Source of the DNA: Miscanthus floridulus
Taxonomy: Eukaryota > Streptophyta > Magnoliopsida > Poales > Poaceae
Assembly (NCBI RefSeq): GCF_019320115.1
Contig: NC_089586.1
Span: 682,001 to 746,000 of the forward strand
Direction of reading: 5' to 3'
Length of the DNA: 64,000 nucleotides
The notes beneath the pieces are model-generated. The model saw only the letters and a list, made by a program, of their open reading frames with translations. It had not been told where the DNA came from and made no database searches. A program made the translations under genes and the position numbers. This document shows positions 21,381 through 31,899 of the stretch, piece by piece (within the stretch, counting starts at the first letter, position 1; each line of letters opens with the position of its first letter).

Positions 21381-22560
21381 TGATGGACATTATCTGTAAT
21401 CTATGGACAAGTGTCGCCACTTTTGTATCTTAGAAACATATTCATAATTTCGTTTTGTCTAAACAAATTTGTAATTTCGTTTCGTTCGATTGAACTTGCT
21501 TTCTTCCCTTTTTGCTTTTGAAAAAGGGGCTCATGCAATTCAACCCTTCCACTCGTTAAGATCGTAGGGCCTGAGGTGTGTAAGAGGGAAACTTTGATTA
21601 TGCTGGTGAGCAAAGTTACCGTAGTCGTCGGGGCATGGGTTTTTTGCAGTCTGACCAGGCATGCTCGGTTATTCATTCCCACAAACCTTGCCACTAACCT
21701 TAACGTGAGGAAGAGGTCTGATGCAGCGACTGTTTCGAAAAAGGGTGTTTTATACCTTTATTAGCCCTCGAGTGAGATCTGACCCCTTGCTGTTGCTAAG
21801 TCGAATGTCACTGAAGACTGAAGAGAGAATAGCGAAACTACTCTTGTATTCACACATACCCCTACCTTAGGATTTTAGCTATCGTTCTACGACCGTGCGT
21901 TCGGTCTCCATGTAAGTCCAACTTTCCTTGAGCCCTCGTGCATAGTAGAGGTTTGGTCAAGGGTTGGCTCATTTTTGTGATTGTCGCCCCATCCACAGTT
22001 TCTGCAAGTAGAGGGGTCGAGTTAGCGTCACTTGCCTCGATGGCTCAAGTGACGCACTCAGTGAGCTCGCTAATGGGGATGTTTAGATGGAATCCAGTTC
22101 CATCACCTGTGACGGGATCAGTAAAGCCGTCGAGGGGCATTTCGTTGCTCCTTAACCCGCCTTCCAATAGATTCCCCCTCAATGGAGATTCTATGGGCTC
22201 GACTAGATGCTAGGATCGAATGAGAAGGTTGAGACAGCCTTGTCCACTTCTAAGCGGGACAGGCACAAGCCACTGAGGCTCATCTATTTTTCCCCCTGGC
22301 TCTATTTGACGCAAGGTAGCCTTGGGCCCTTCACGGGCAGCCTTTGAACCTTGGCCTATCGATCTAGGATCGGGTGGCTCGAGCCCTCGAGCCCCTTGGG
22401 GTCTAATAGGGGTCGACCATGTTTCATGTGTCACCCCGTCCTCAGTTTCTACAACCAGAGGGGCTGAGCTAACGACACTTGCCTCGATGACTCGAGTGTC
22501 GTGCTCAATGAGCTCGCTAATGAGCATGTTCAAGTGGAATCTGGGTCCATCATATAGCAT
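21381..22560. other. Non-coding internal part of Tat-type element 1
   Basis: Carries two related blocks about 440 bp apart (near 22015-22110 and 22455-22555: gagctcgctaatg...gaatc(c/t)). They recur in element 2 near 57000-57110, so they are conserved within the family though not coding. Confidence 0.6.
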
Positions 22561-22652
22561 AAATCAAGCTTTATTAAGGATACATTAGCTTGTGATCTCT
22601 TGTTCATGCATTTTTGCTCTACATAACCAACTTGCTTGCAACTAGTGCAAAA

Positions 22653-24400
22653 CTAACCATTGTTCTTCACAAAACTAGTCTCGTGAGGAGCAAAGGCCGC
22701 CTTGCCTTTCTTGGGGGTGTAGCCCAATCCCTCTTTGTAGAGAGAAGCTCTTTGGCTACCCAAGCACATAAGCAAGCGGTCCTCACCACCATAAGCTTTA
22801 GCTAAGGTGTGAGTGAGCTTGTTGACCTCCTTCTTAAGGTTCTCATTCTCAACCACTAGTGAGGTATCACACGTGAGACCATCACTACTAGATGAGGTGG
22901 ATGTGGAAGTACTACAAGAAGGGTTAGTAGGAGCAATAATAATAGGTATAGATAGTGATGGATCAATTAAATCACAAGTTAAACCTACATTGCAAGTTTT
23001 AACATGCTTCCTTTTATTTTGCCCATCAAGCAAAGAGGAATGAGCCTTTTTAAGCTTTTTGTGAGCCTTGCCAAGCTTCTCATGGGCTTCCTCTTGCCTC
23101 TCATGAGATGCATTGAGCTCATCAAAGGCTTGCTTAAGGGCTTTTAGTTCCTTACGTAAGCTTTTGCATTCCCTTCTCTTGATGTCAAAGTGTTCTCTAG
23201 CATCTTCTAGCATGTCAAATAATTCATTCTTAGTAGGTTCATCATCTTCACTATCACTATCATGATTATTTTTATTTTTATTTTCATTATCATGTTCTTC
23301 ATCGCTTTCATCATCACTAGTTTGTACCTTAGTGGCCTTAGCCATGAAGCATGATGAATATTTGAAGAGAGAAGGCTTCTCATTGATAGCAATGCTTGCA
23401 AGAACCTTCTTCTTGGTGGTCTTGACATCATCACTATCATCATCATCATCACTTGATGAAGCATTGCTATCCCAAGTAACTACATATGAACCACCCTTCT
23501 TCTTCTTGAAGGCCATCTTGTCCTTCTTCTCTTTCTTTTCCTTCTTGTCCTTCTTCTTGTTCTTCTTGTTGTCATCATCATTGTCGCTATTGTATGGACA
23601 TTGAGCAACAAGATTATCTTTACTTCCACACTTGAAGCGTCTTCTTGACTCTTCTTTGTTCTTGGATGAAGACTTCTTTCTCCTAGCATGATAGCCCTTC
23701 TTCACCATAAACTTGCCAAATCTCTTGACAAAGAGAACCATCTTCTCATCATCATCATCATCCCATGAATCATCATCTTCACTTGATGTTTCTTGCTTAG
23801 CTTTGCCCTTGGATGATGTGGCCTTGAATGCCATTGCTCTTCTTCTTGTCATCCTTCTTCTCATCTTTCTTCTCCTTCTTTTCTTCCTTCTCATCTTCAT
23901 CTCTATAAGCATCATCAGTCATAATATCTCCCAAGATTTGGTTTGATGTCATTGTGTTTAAACCGGTCCTTACTAGCAAGGTGACCAACATGCCAAATCT
24001 TGTAGGTAAACATCTCAAGAACTTATTTGAGAAGTCTTTGTCCTCTATCTTCTCACCAAGTGCTTTGAGATCATTGACAATCACTTCCATCCGATGGAAC
24101 ATGTCTGGCACACTCTCATCTTCCTTCATCTTGAAGCTTGTAAACTTTTCTTTGAGAATATATGCCTTTGCACCCTTCACAGCTTGAGTGCCCTCAAATG
24201 ACTCTTCCAACTTCTTCCATGCCTCATGAGCTCTCTCAATATTCTTGATTTGCTCAAAGGTTCTCTCATCCAAAGCATCATGGATGGCACTAAGAGCAAT
24301 GTCATTGTTTTGGAGAAGTATTTCTTCAGCGGCAGTGGGAGCCTCTTCATCTTCTATCTCTTGTTTCTACCACTTTCCAAATCTTCCTATTGATTAACTT
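22653..24400 (-). pseudogene. copia gag (UBN2-type) with zinc knuckle
   Basis: The first frame (24273-23797) has IKNIERAHEAWKKLEESFEG and YILKEKFTSFKMKEDESVPD, then FLRCLPTRF: the UBN2 gag domain of plant copia elements. It overlaps a second frame (23915-22653) with acidic and lysine-rich repeats, a degraded CCHC knuckle (FKCGSKDNLVAQCPY) and a coiled coil (CKSLRKELKALKQAFDELNA). The frame change near 23850 and the knuckle losses show decay. Gag packages the element's RNA into particles. The C-terminal end at 22653 is cut by the deletion border. Confidence 0.8.
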
Positions 24401-24530
24401 GATATATGTTGTCATCTTAGCCTTCCAATAAGGATAATTTGAGCCATCAAATTGGGGTGGCTTCTTAGTGTTGTTGATTTGAGCTATTTTTACACCGAAG
24501 GTTGTTAAGCCTCAAATCACGGTGACCTCG

Positions 24531-24542
24531 GCTCTGATACCA
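24531..24542 (-). other. Primer-binding site, initiator tRNA-Met type
   Basis: TGGTATCAGAGC on the minus strand, two bases inside the 5' LTR. It is complementary to the 3' end of plant initiator tRNA-Met. Confidence 0.9.
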
Positions 24543-24544
24543 CT

Positions 24545-26402
24545 TGAAAGATCCTAATGGCTAGAGGGGGGGGGGTGAATAGCCTAATAAAATTTCTACA
24601 ACAATACTTAACAAAAAGGTTAGACAATCATGAGGCGAAGCAAATGTTACGCTAGCCTACTCAAAATGCAAGCCACCTACCACAATTCTAGTTAGATAGT
24701 ATCTATCCACACAATAGCTATGACACTACCTTATGTTAGTGTGCTCTCAAATGCTAACTAAAGAGCCACACCAATCAAGCAAACAAGCTCTCACAACTAG
24801 CTACACTAAAGAGCTTGCAACTAGTTTGCGGTAAATGTAAAGAGAGTGATCAAGAGGGTTATACCGCCTTGTCGAGGAAGGAACCAATCAATCACAAGGA
24901 TGAATAACAATGAAGACCAATCACCTTGAAATCAAATGATGAACACAATGATTTTTATCGAGGTTCACTTGCTTGCCGGCAAGGTAGTCCTTGTTGTGGT
25001 GATTCACTCACTTGGAGGTTCACGTGCTAATTGGCTTCATACACCAAACCCTCAATAGGGTGCCGCACAACCAATATAAGATGAGGATCACATAAGCCAT
25101 GAGCAATCCACTAGAGTACCTTTTGGCTCTTCGCTGGGGAAAGGTCAAGAATCCCTCACAATCACCACGATCGGAGCCGGAGACAATCACCACCCTCCGC
25201 TCAATGATCCTTGCTGCTCCAAGCCGTCTAGGTGGCGACAACCACCAAGAGTAACAAGTGAAATCCATAGCAAAACACGAATACTAAGTGCCTCTAGATG
25301 CAATCACTCAAGCAATGCACTTGGATTCACTCCCAATCTCGCAAAGATAATGAATCAATGATGGAGATGAGTGGGAGGGCTTTGGCTAAGCTCACAAGGT
25401 TGCTATATCAACGAAAATGGCCAAAGGTGTGAGCTTCAACCGGCCATAGGGCTTAAATAGAAGCCCCCATGAAATAGAGTCATTGTACCCCTTCACTAGG
25501 CATAACGCGGGTGACCAGATGCTCTGGTCGGATTGACCGGACGCTGGCCCTCAGCGTCCAGTCACATGATTCATGCCATGTGTCCCCTATGTCAAATACT
25601 ATTCATCAGATTTCAATGGTCAGCAGCTGACCGGATGCTGCGCACAAACTGACCAGACACTGAGCCTCTAGTGTCCGGTCGTTTCTAGTAAGGTTCTAGA
25701 AACGATATTTCACGACCGGATGCGTCCAATCTTGCTCGACTAGACATAGCCAACGTCCGGTCACTTGTTGACTTCATTCTACGTTGTCTGTCAACACGAC
25801 CGGACGCTGGACCTCAGCGTCTGGTCAGTCCAAGACCTAGTGTCTGGTCGATGACCGATGCTGGCGTCTATGCTGCCACACTTGACCAAACGCGCCGGTC
25901 CCTCTAAGACCAGCATCCGGTCACTCAGTGACCAGCAAGACTAACTCCTTTTCACCTCTAACTTCTTCACCCTTGCTCAAATGTGTCAACCACCAAGTGT
26001 ATCACCTTGTGCACATGTGTTAGCATATTTTTCACAAACATTTTCAAGGGTGTTAGCATTTCACTAGATCCTAAATGCATATACAATGAGTTAGAGCATC
26101 TAGTGGCACTTTGATAATCGCATTTCGATATGAGTTTCACCCCTCTTAATAGTACGGCTATCAAACCTAAATGTGATCACACTCTCTAAGTGTCTTGATC
26201 ACCAAAACAAAATAGCTCCTACCATTTATACCTTTGCCTTGAGCCTTTTCTTTTTCTCTTTCTTCTTTTCTATTCCAAGCACTTGATCATCACCATGGCA
26301 TCGCCATCTTCATGTCAAGATATTCATTTGCTTCATCACTTGGAATGTGCTACCTATCTCATGATCACTCATCAATTCACCAAAACCAAACTAGAGCTTT
26401 CA
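24545..26402 (-). repeat. copia 5' LTR
   Basis: 1858 bp, tgaaagatcctaatgg at one end and ctagagctttca at the other. Its 25500-25930 part is packed with CCGGAC/GTCCGG-type inverted motifs. Confidence 0.85.
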
Positions 26403-26403
26403 A

Positions 26404-29314
26404 CTGAGCAGCATGCCCCTTGGGACCCTGAAAACACACTTCTTAGGATTGAGTTTGATGCCATTCGCTTGGAGTTTTGCAAAGGTCTGTTCAAGATCGG
26501 CAATGAGATGGTTAGCCCATTTGGACTTGACCATGATGTCATCACACATAGGCCTCAAGGGTCCACCCGATGAGGTCCCCAAAACATTTGAGCGTACAAC
26601 GCTGGTATGTAGCCCTAGTGTTCTTCAGACCGAACGACATTGAGATGTAGTAGAATGATCCAAAGGGGGTGATGAAAGATGTCTCTGTTGGCATGGAGGA
26701 AGCTAATGAGCATGCCTTCCTATTCAGAGGAAAGTGTGGTACCAACGCGCTCTATTTTTCCCTCGGTGCTCTCGGGGTCTATCACGACCTCCTTAGAACC
26801 TTCTGCTGGCTCGAAGGACCTGGTTGACCTTTTGGGGTCGTGCGCTTCTTCGGTGACCTCCTCCTTGATGGCGGCGAGCTCTCCGGAGGCGACGATCATT
26901 GCGGCGTGACCGCAGCAGTTGACCTTGCACTCATAGGTGTGCTGGAAGGAGGTGTCGATGGTGATGACCCTGTTAGGGCCTAGTATCTTTAGCTTGAGGT
27001 AGGTATTGTTGGGGATGGCCATAAACTTCACATAGCATGGATGTCCCAGGATGGCGTGGTAGGTTCTGAGGAACCTGACCACCTCAAAGGTGAGGGTTTC
27101 CATCCTATAATTGGACGAATCCCTAAAGGTAACGAGCAGATTGATCTGCCCAAGCAGCATGGCCTGCTTTTCGGGCATGATGCCGTGGAAAGGTGCTTCG
27201 GTTGGGTAGACACGTGTCCAGTCGATGCCCATTTCATTGAGTGTCTTAGCATACATGATGTTGAGGCCACTGCCTCCATCCATCAGTATTTTGGAGAGTT
27301 GCTTCGTGCTGACGATCGGGTCAACCATGAGCGGATATCTCCCTGGATGTGGGACGCTCTTTGGGTGGTCGGTCCGATCGAAGGTTATGGCGCACTCTAA
27401 CCATCGGAGGAAGGTAGGTGTGGCCAATTCAGTCGTATAGACCTCATGGTGCGTGACCTTCTGACGGCATTTGGAGTCATAGGCCGCTAATTCTCCAAAG
27501 ATCATGAGGCAACCATCCGACGTCGGAAAGCCACCGTCCTTCCCCTTGGTGTCGTCCATGGTGGGGTCAAGGTCCTTGCTCCGCTCTCCTTTGTTGGAGC
27601 CTCTAGACAAGAGCTACCTCATTAGGCTACAGTCCTTGTATAGATGCTTAACCGGGAAGGCATGGTTTAGGCACGACCCCTCGAGTAATTTTTTGAAATG
27701 GTTCAAAATGCCCTCCGTGGGCTTCCGACCACCCTTGCGGTTAGTAGCGGCCATGAGCGAGTCCTCATGCCATTACTTCTTGTTCTTCCTTTTGGCAAAA
27801 CGATTGGAGGCGCCTTCACCAGCGCCCGTCCCACCTTGCCTTGCCATCAAGACGATCGAAGATCGCTCCAACCGCCTCTTCTCCTAAGGCATGGCTGGTG
27901 GCAATGTTTAGGAGCTCCTTGGTGGTTCACGGGCCCTTGCGTCCTAGCTTATAAACCAAAGACTCATAGGTTGTCCCAAACAGGAAAGCTCCTATAACGT
28001 CGGCATCGGCGATGTTAGGTAGCTCATTGCACTGCTGGGAGAAGCGCCAGATGTACCCGCGAAGGGTCTCATTGGCCTTTTGATGATAGTTTTTGAGGTC
28101 CCATGGGTTCCTAGGGTGCTTGTATGTGCTCTAGAAGTTCCCCTCAAAGATCTCCTTTAGGTCCGCCCAACTTTGTATTCTGTTGGATGGCAGGTGTTCT
28201 AACCATGCTCGTGCTGAATTGGCCAAGAATAGTGGAAGATTGTGGATAATGAAGTCATCATAATCTACACCACTAGCTTGGTAGGCAAGCCGATAGTCTT
28301 TGAGCCATAGTCTAGGGTTTGTTTCCCTAGAGTACTCTGAGATGTTGGTTGGTGTCTGGTACCATGGTGGGAAGGCAATGTTGAGGATATGCTGGCCAAA
28401 GGCCTGAGAGCCCGGTAGGCTAGGTCTCGGGCTTCGGTCCTTGCCATAGTCATAGTGTCCACCATGACAGGGATGATAGCCGTAGCTGGCTCCCTCTCTT
28501 AGATCATCGTGGGTACACATATGAGCATCGAGAGTGCTACGTGCGTCGTGGTTATGGCCGAGATGTTGATGTATCGAGACCGCGGTGTGTTGCCTGCCAC
28601 CCTATGGTGCATGGTGGACTAATGCATCCCTAGTGGGACGCTCGGAGGGCACACGTTGGCTGGCGTCGAGCTTGCATCACCGAGACAACAAGCTCTCTAC
28701 CTGCTGCATCGACGCATGCTCTAGCAGCGTGCAAATCTCATGGTAGGCCTAATGATCCTCAGGTGTCGCGGCCTCTAGAAGGCCATGGAGGAAGGCCACG
28801 GCGGTGGTGATGTTTTGGCTTACCCGGGCGAAGCGAGCGAGGGCTTCATCATTGGCGATGATCCTTTGGTTCATGTCATAGGCCATGGCACGTGCGTGCC
28901 CACCGTCTCCATGGCGTTCGATCTCCGTGCATTCCTGCTCAAGCTGGAGTCATGCTTCCTTGATCTCTTGGTGTCGGGCTTTCAGATGCTCCACCCTTAT
29001 GTGGGGCAGGGCTACTGTTTACCCTTAGCCTCATCATTGAGGTTGTTCACCAGGGTAGCCTCCTCCTCGGGGATGCTTTCGATGGGTCCTTTGGGGGTAC
29101 CCATCATGAAGCATTCCCTAGAGGGGTGATGGCTCCTCCTTTTGGAATTAGTGCCAGAGGGCGTCCTTGGCTCCTCTAAGAGGAGGTAATGGAGAGATTC
29201 CATGACATGTTTGGTTACCTCGACGAACTCATTGTTTGCGAGGGACGGGATCATACGCTGGGCCATACGGTGGCCAACGATCGTCGTGGCGTTGCAGAGA
29301 CCAAACAGAAGCAC
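26404..29314 (-). pseudogene. Tat-type gag-pol remnant: gag, protease, start of RT
   Basis: The gag core at 28520-28131 has NPRLWLKDYRLAYQASGVDY and ARAWLEHLPSNRIQSWADLK. The aspartic protease region (27610-26720) contains ILMDGGSGLNIMYAKTL (DG-S/T-G type) and YHAILGHPCYVKFMAIPNNT. RT (26745-26404) has TPFGSFYYISMSFGLKNTRA and ADLEQTFAKLQANGIKLNPK. The catalytic YVDD position (about 26540-26550) carries an extra base that shifts the frame. The RT is cut at 26403 by the copia LTR, and RNase H and integrase are missing. An N-terminal gag-side frame lies at 29314-29012. Several stops and shifts occur throughout. Confidence 0.85.
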
Positions 29315-29616
29315 TATTGGGGCACTCCATGCGGGATGTTCTGGAGAGAGGGTGAGGCAACGTGGGTCCTCCTTGGATGGCTAGGGTCCTAGAAAGACAC
29401 TGAGCTGGCGCTCAAGCCTCCCATAGTTGACGCCGATGGAGGGGAGAGGTTGGATGGCAGCGTGAGCCAACGCCAACTCTCCTCCCACCATGAAAATGAA
29501 GTGTAGGTCACCAAAGCGCATGTGTGCGCCCGGGGCCTAGCTGATTCTATGGCTAGCCATCCGTGGCCTGATGTTAACATTGGAACATGCAAAGGTCCCC
29601 TACCTAGAGCACCAAC

Positions 29617-31196
29617 TGTCGGTGTTTCAAGTAAACACCAACTAGTAAATTTGTATTTATTGTGAGTTGGGCCTAGATGGTGTGCTAAAAGACACAAGGT
29701 TTATACTAGTTCAGGCAGAATATCCCTACGTCCAGTTTGCGGCTGTTGCTTGTGTTATTAGCACTAAAAGGTTCGTAGTAGGTGGTACAAATGGGTGAGA
29801 GAGGGATAAGTCACAAGTCTCTGATGGAAAGGTCGAATGGGTGCTGAGAGCTAGGATGCTGCTCGGCTGTGTGTTATGTGGTGCATGGTGTGTTGAATCG
29901 ATCAGTCCCCTTAGTGGGGTGCCCTGCCTTCCCTTTTATAGACCAAGGGGAAGCCAAGATTATACATGGGGGAAAGAAGAAAAACCAGAGGCAAAAAAGA
30001 AGGTCCTTCAAAGACGTCGGGTCTTCCTTTTCCTCTGAGCCAGCAGATGGTGCTAGGGGTAGCTCCACGCTGGGTGTCTACCATTGATGATGCCACACTC
30101 TGACTTGATTAGCAAGTGGTCACGTCTCATCCCACCCTGGCGGGCGGCATGATGGACTGGGGTGTTGATACGCAACCCTACGGGGAGCGGACGGTGCAGT
30201 GACTACACGTTCGTCACTGTAGAGGACGTGAGTCTTCTCTTAAACCATAGTGGTTGTCGTATGGTTCCATCAAGATTCATGCCCGAGGGCCAATGGCGGT
30301 GCCCACAACACTATAAAACAAATGTCGGTGCCCACAACACTATTCGGGCTCTGACATGCCTAGAAGGGCCATAAAGCGCCTGTCTTGTCATATCTTGTCG
30401 GTACTTTCCTACAGGTGTGCAGGATATGGTGCAGGGTATGGTCCTCAGTATTGCGGTTGACTTGAGTGTCCTACCTTATCTACACGCGTAGTTATGAAGG
30501 AGTAGCGTGCAGTCATTGGGCGAGGCGGAGCCTACCCCCAGACATTGGGTGAGGTGGAGCCAGCCCTCGGATGTCAGGTGAGGTGGAGTCTGCTCCCGGA
30601 CGTCGAGCGAGGTAAAGCCAACCCCCAGACATCGGGTGAGGTAGAGTCTACCCCTAGACATCAGGCGAGGCGGAGCCAGCCTCCAAACTTCGGGCGAGGT
30701 GGAGTCTACCCTTAGATGTCGAGCGAGGCAGAGTCAGCTCCTAGACGTCGGGCGAGGCGGATCCAGCCCCCGGACATCGGGTAGGGCAGAGTCTGCCCCT
30801 AGACATTGGGCGAGGCAGAGTCCGCTCCCAGATGTCGGGCGAGGCGGAGCTAGCCCCGAGGGTTGAGCAAGGCAGAGTCTGCTCCTAGACGTCAGGCGAG
30901 GCGAAGCTAGCCCCCGGATGTCAGGTGGGGCGGAGTCTGCCTCCGGATGTCAGGTGAGGCGGAGTCCGCTCCCAGATGTTGGGCGAGGCGGAGCCAGCCC
31001 CAGGGGTTAGACGAGCTTTGAGTCTACCCTTAGATGTTAGGTGAGGTGGAGCCAGTCCCTAGGGGTTGGGCAAGGCGAGGCCCATGGTCTCGGTGGACGG
31101 ATGAGGTGTAGTCGCGTTCTTGTCTGTTCGAAAGCATCAACATTTAATGGTTATTAGCTCCTCCTCTTTGGGTATCCCAGTATCCGGTCCTCGACA
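29617..31196 (-). repeat. 5' LTR of Tat-type element 1
   Basis: 1580 bp, TATAAAAGGG at 29931-29940 (minus). The presumed primer-binding region (TTGGTGCTCTAGGTAGG on the minus strand) lies just inside, at about 29599-29615. Confidence 0.9.
30511..31075 (+). repeat. 29-bp minisatellite inside LTR, about 19 units
   Basis: Same unit as at 18426-19060 but about three units fewer, showing array change since the two LTRs were identical at insertion. Confidence 0.85.
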
Positions 31197-31201
31197 GACA
31201 C

Positions 31202-31690
31202 TGAAAAGCCTAGATTCATTTCCTAAAAAGTCTATTCGTTGTTGACATGATAAATCACTGAAAAGCCTAGATGTTATAGGTGTACTATGTAAGTGAAGTG
31301 ATAAATAGCTGTTGTCATCGTACTCCTCGTCCTTGTAACTAAAAAGTCTATTTTCATTGTCTAAAAAGCCTAGATTCATTCGCTGTTACTAAAAATCTTA
31401 GATGCTATAGGTGTACTATGTAAGTGAAGTGATAAATCGCTGCTGTCATCGTGCTCCTCATCCTTGTAACTGAAAAGTCTATTTTCATTGTTTAAAAAGT
31501 CTAGATTCGTTCACTGTTACTGAAAAGCCTAGATTCATCTACAAAGCGTCTATATGATACAATTGTACTATACATGTTCTAATGAATTTACATTTAATAT
31601 GTACTATATTTGTGCCTTTTTAGTAGTGTAGTATAATTAATGATTCACGAAAAAAAATCACAAGAGTTTTCCTTGTTTCAGGAGCATCCA
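31202..31690 (+). repeat. MULE-internal tandem repeat, about 165-bp units
   Basis: Roughly two and a half copies of a unit holding ctaaaaagcctagattcatt, gctataggtgtactatgtaa and tcgtgctcctcatccttgta. The last phrase resembles 16900-16965, inside the GRF gene on the other side of the gypsy insertion. Confidence 0.75.
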
Positions 31691-31899
31691 CAGTTACATG
31701 CAGAGACATCATTATATAATTCAAACATTTAATCATCCAAAGAGCACAATACAACCACATCGAACATCACAATCAACATAACATGTCTTGCATAGTCCAC
31801 AATGTCCATATAGTCCCAAATAGTTATAGGAAAGTAACTTCAAAATCCATAATAGTACATACTAAGATCTACCACAAACCCTCACTGTCTCCTAGTCTT

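Larger units (their letters stand above)
22565..26402 (-). mobile_element. Truncated Ty1/copia element, 5' LTR plus gag only
   Basis: Minus-strand order: 5' LTR (26402-24545), primer-binding site TGGTATCAGAGC (24542-24531), gag, then a sudden end near 22565. Protease, integrase, RT and the 3' LTR are absent. The LTR has TGAAAG/CTTTCA ends and matches the solo LTR at 34285-36264. The long gag suggests the SIRE/Maximus side of copia; this is inference. It lies within the gypsy element's pol region. Confidence 0.85.
17575..31196 (-). mobile_element. Ty3/gypsy LTR retrotransposon, Tat-type, inserted in the MULE
   Basis: Two LTRs (17575-19176 and 29617-31196) begin TGTCGG and end near TCGAC(A). 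They are bordered by the 5-bp duplication GACAC (17570-17574 and 31197-31201). Orientation is minus: the TATAAAAGGG box, gag, protease and RT read right to left. An extra open region on the opposite strand lies between pol and the 3' LTR (19570-21380), the arrangement known for Tat-lineage elements. RNase H and integrase are missing because of a deletion next to the copia insertion. The LTRs differ by many substitutions and by minisatellite length, so the insertion is not young. Confidence 0.9.

Noticed and set aside
22653..23915. A host gene for an acidic/lysine-rich coiled-coil protein of 420 aa
   Set aside because: It is the second frame of a copia gag: it overlaps the UBN2 part, has a zinc-knuckle remnant and lies next to an LTR and primer-binding site.
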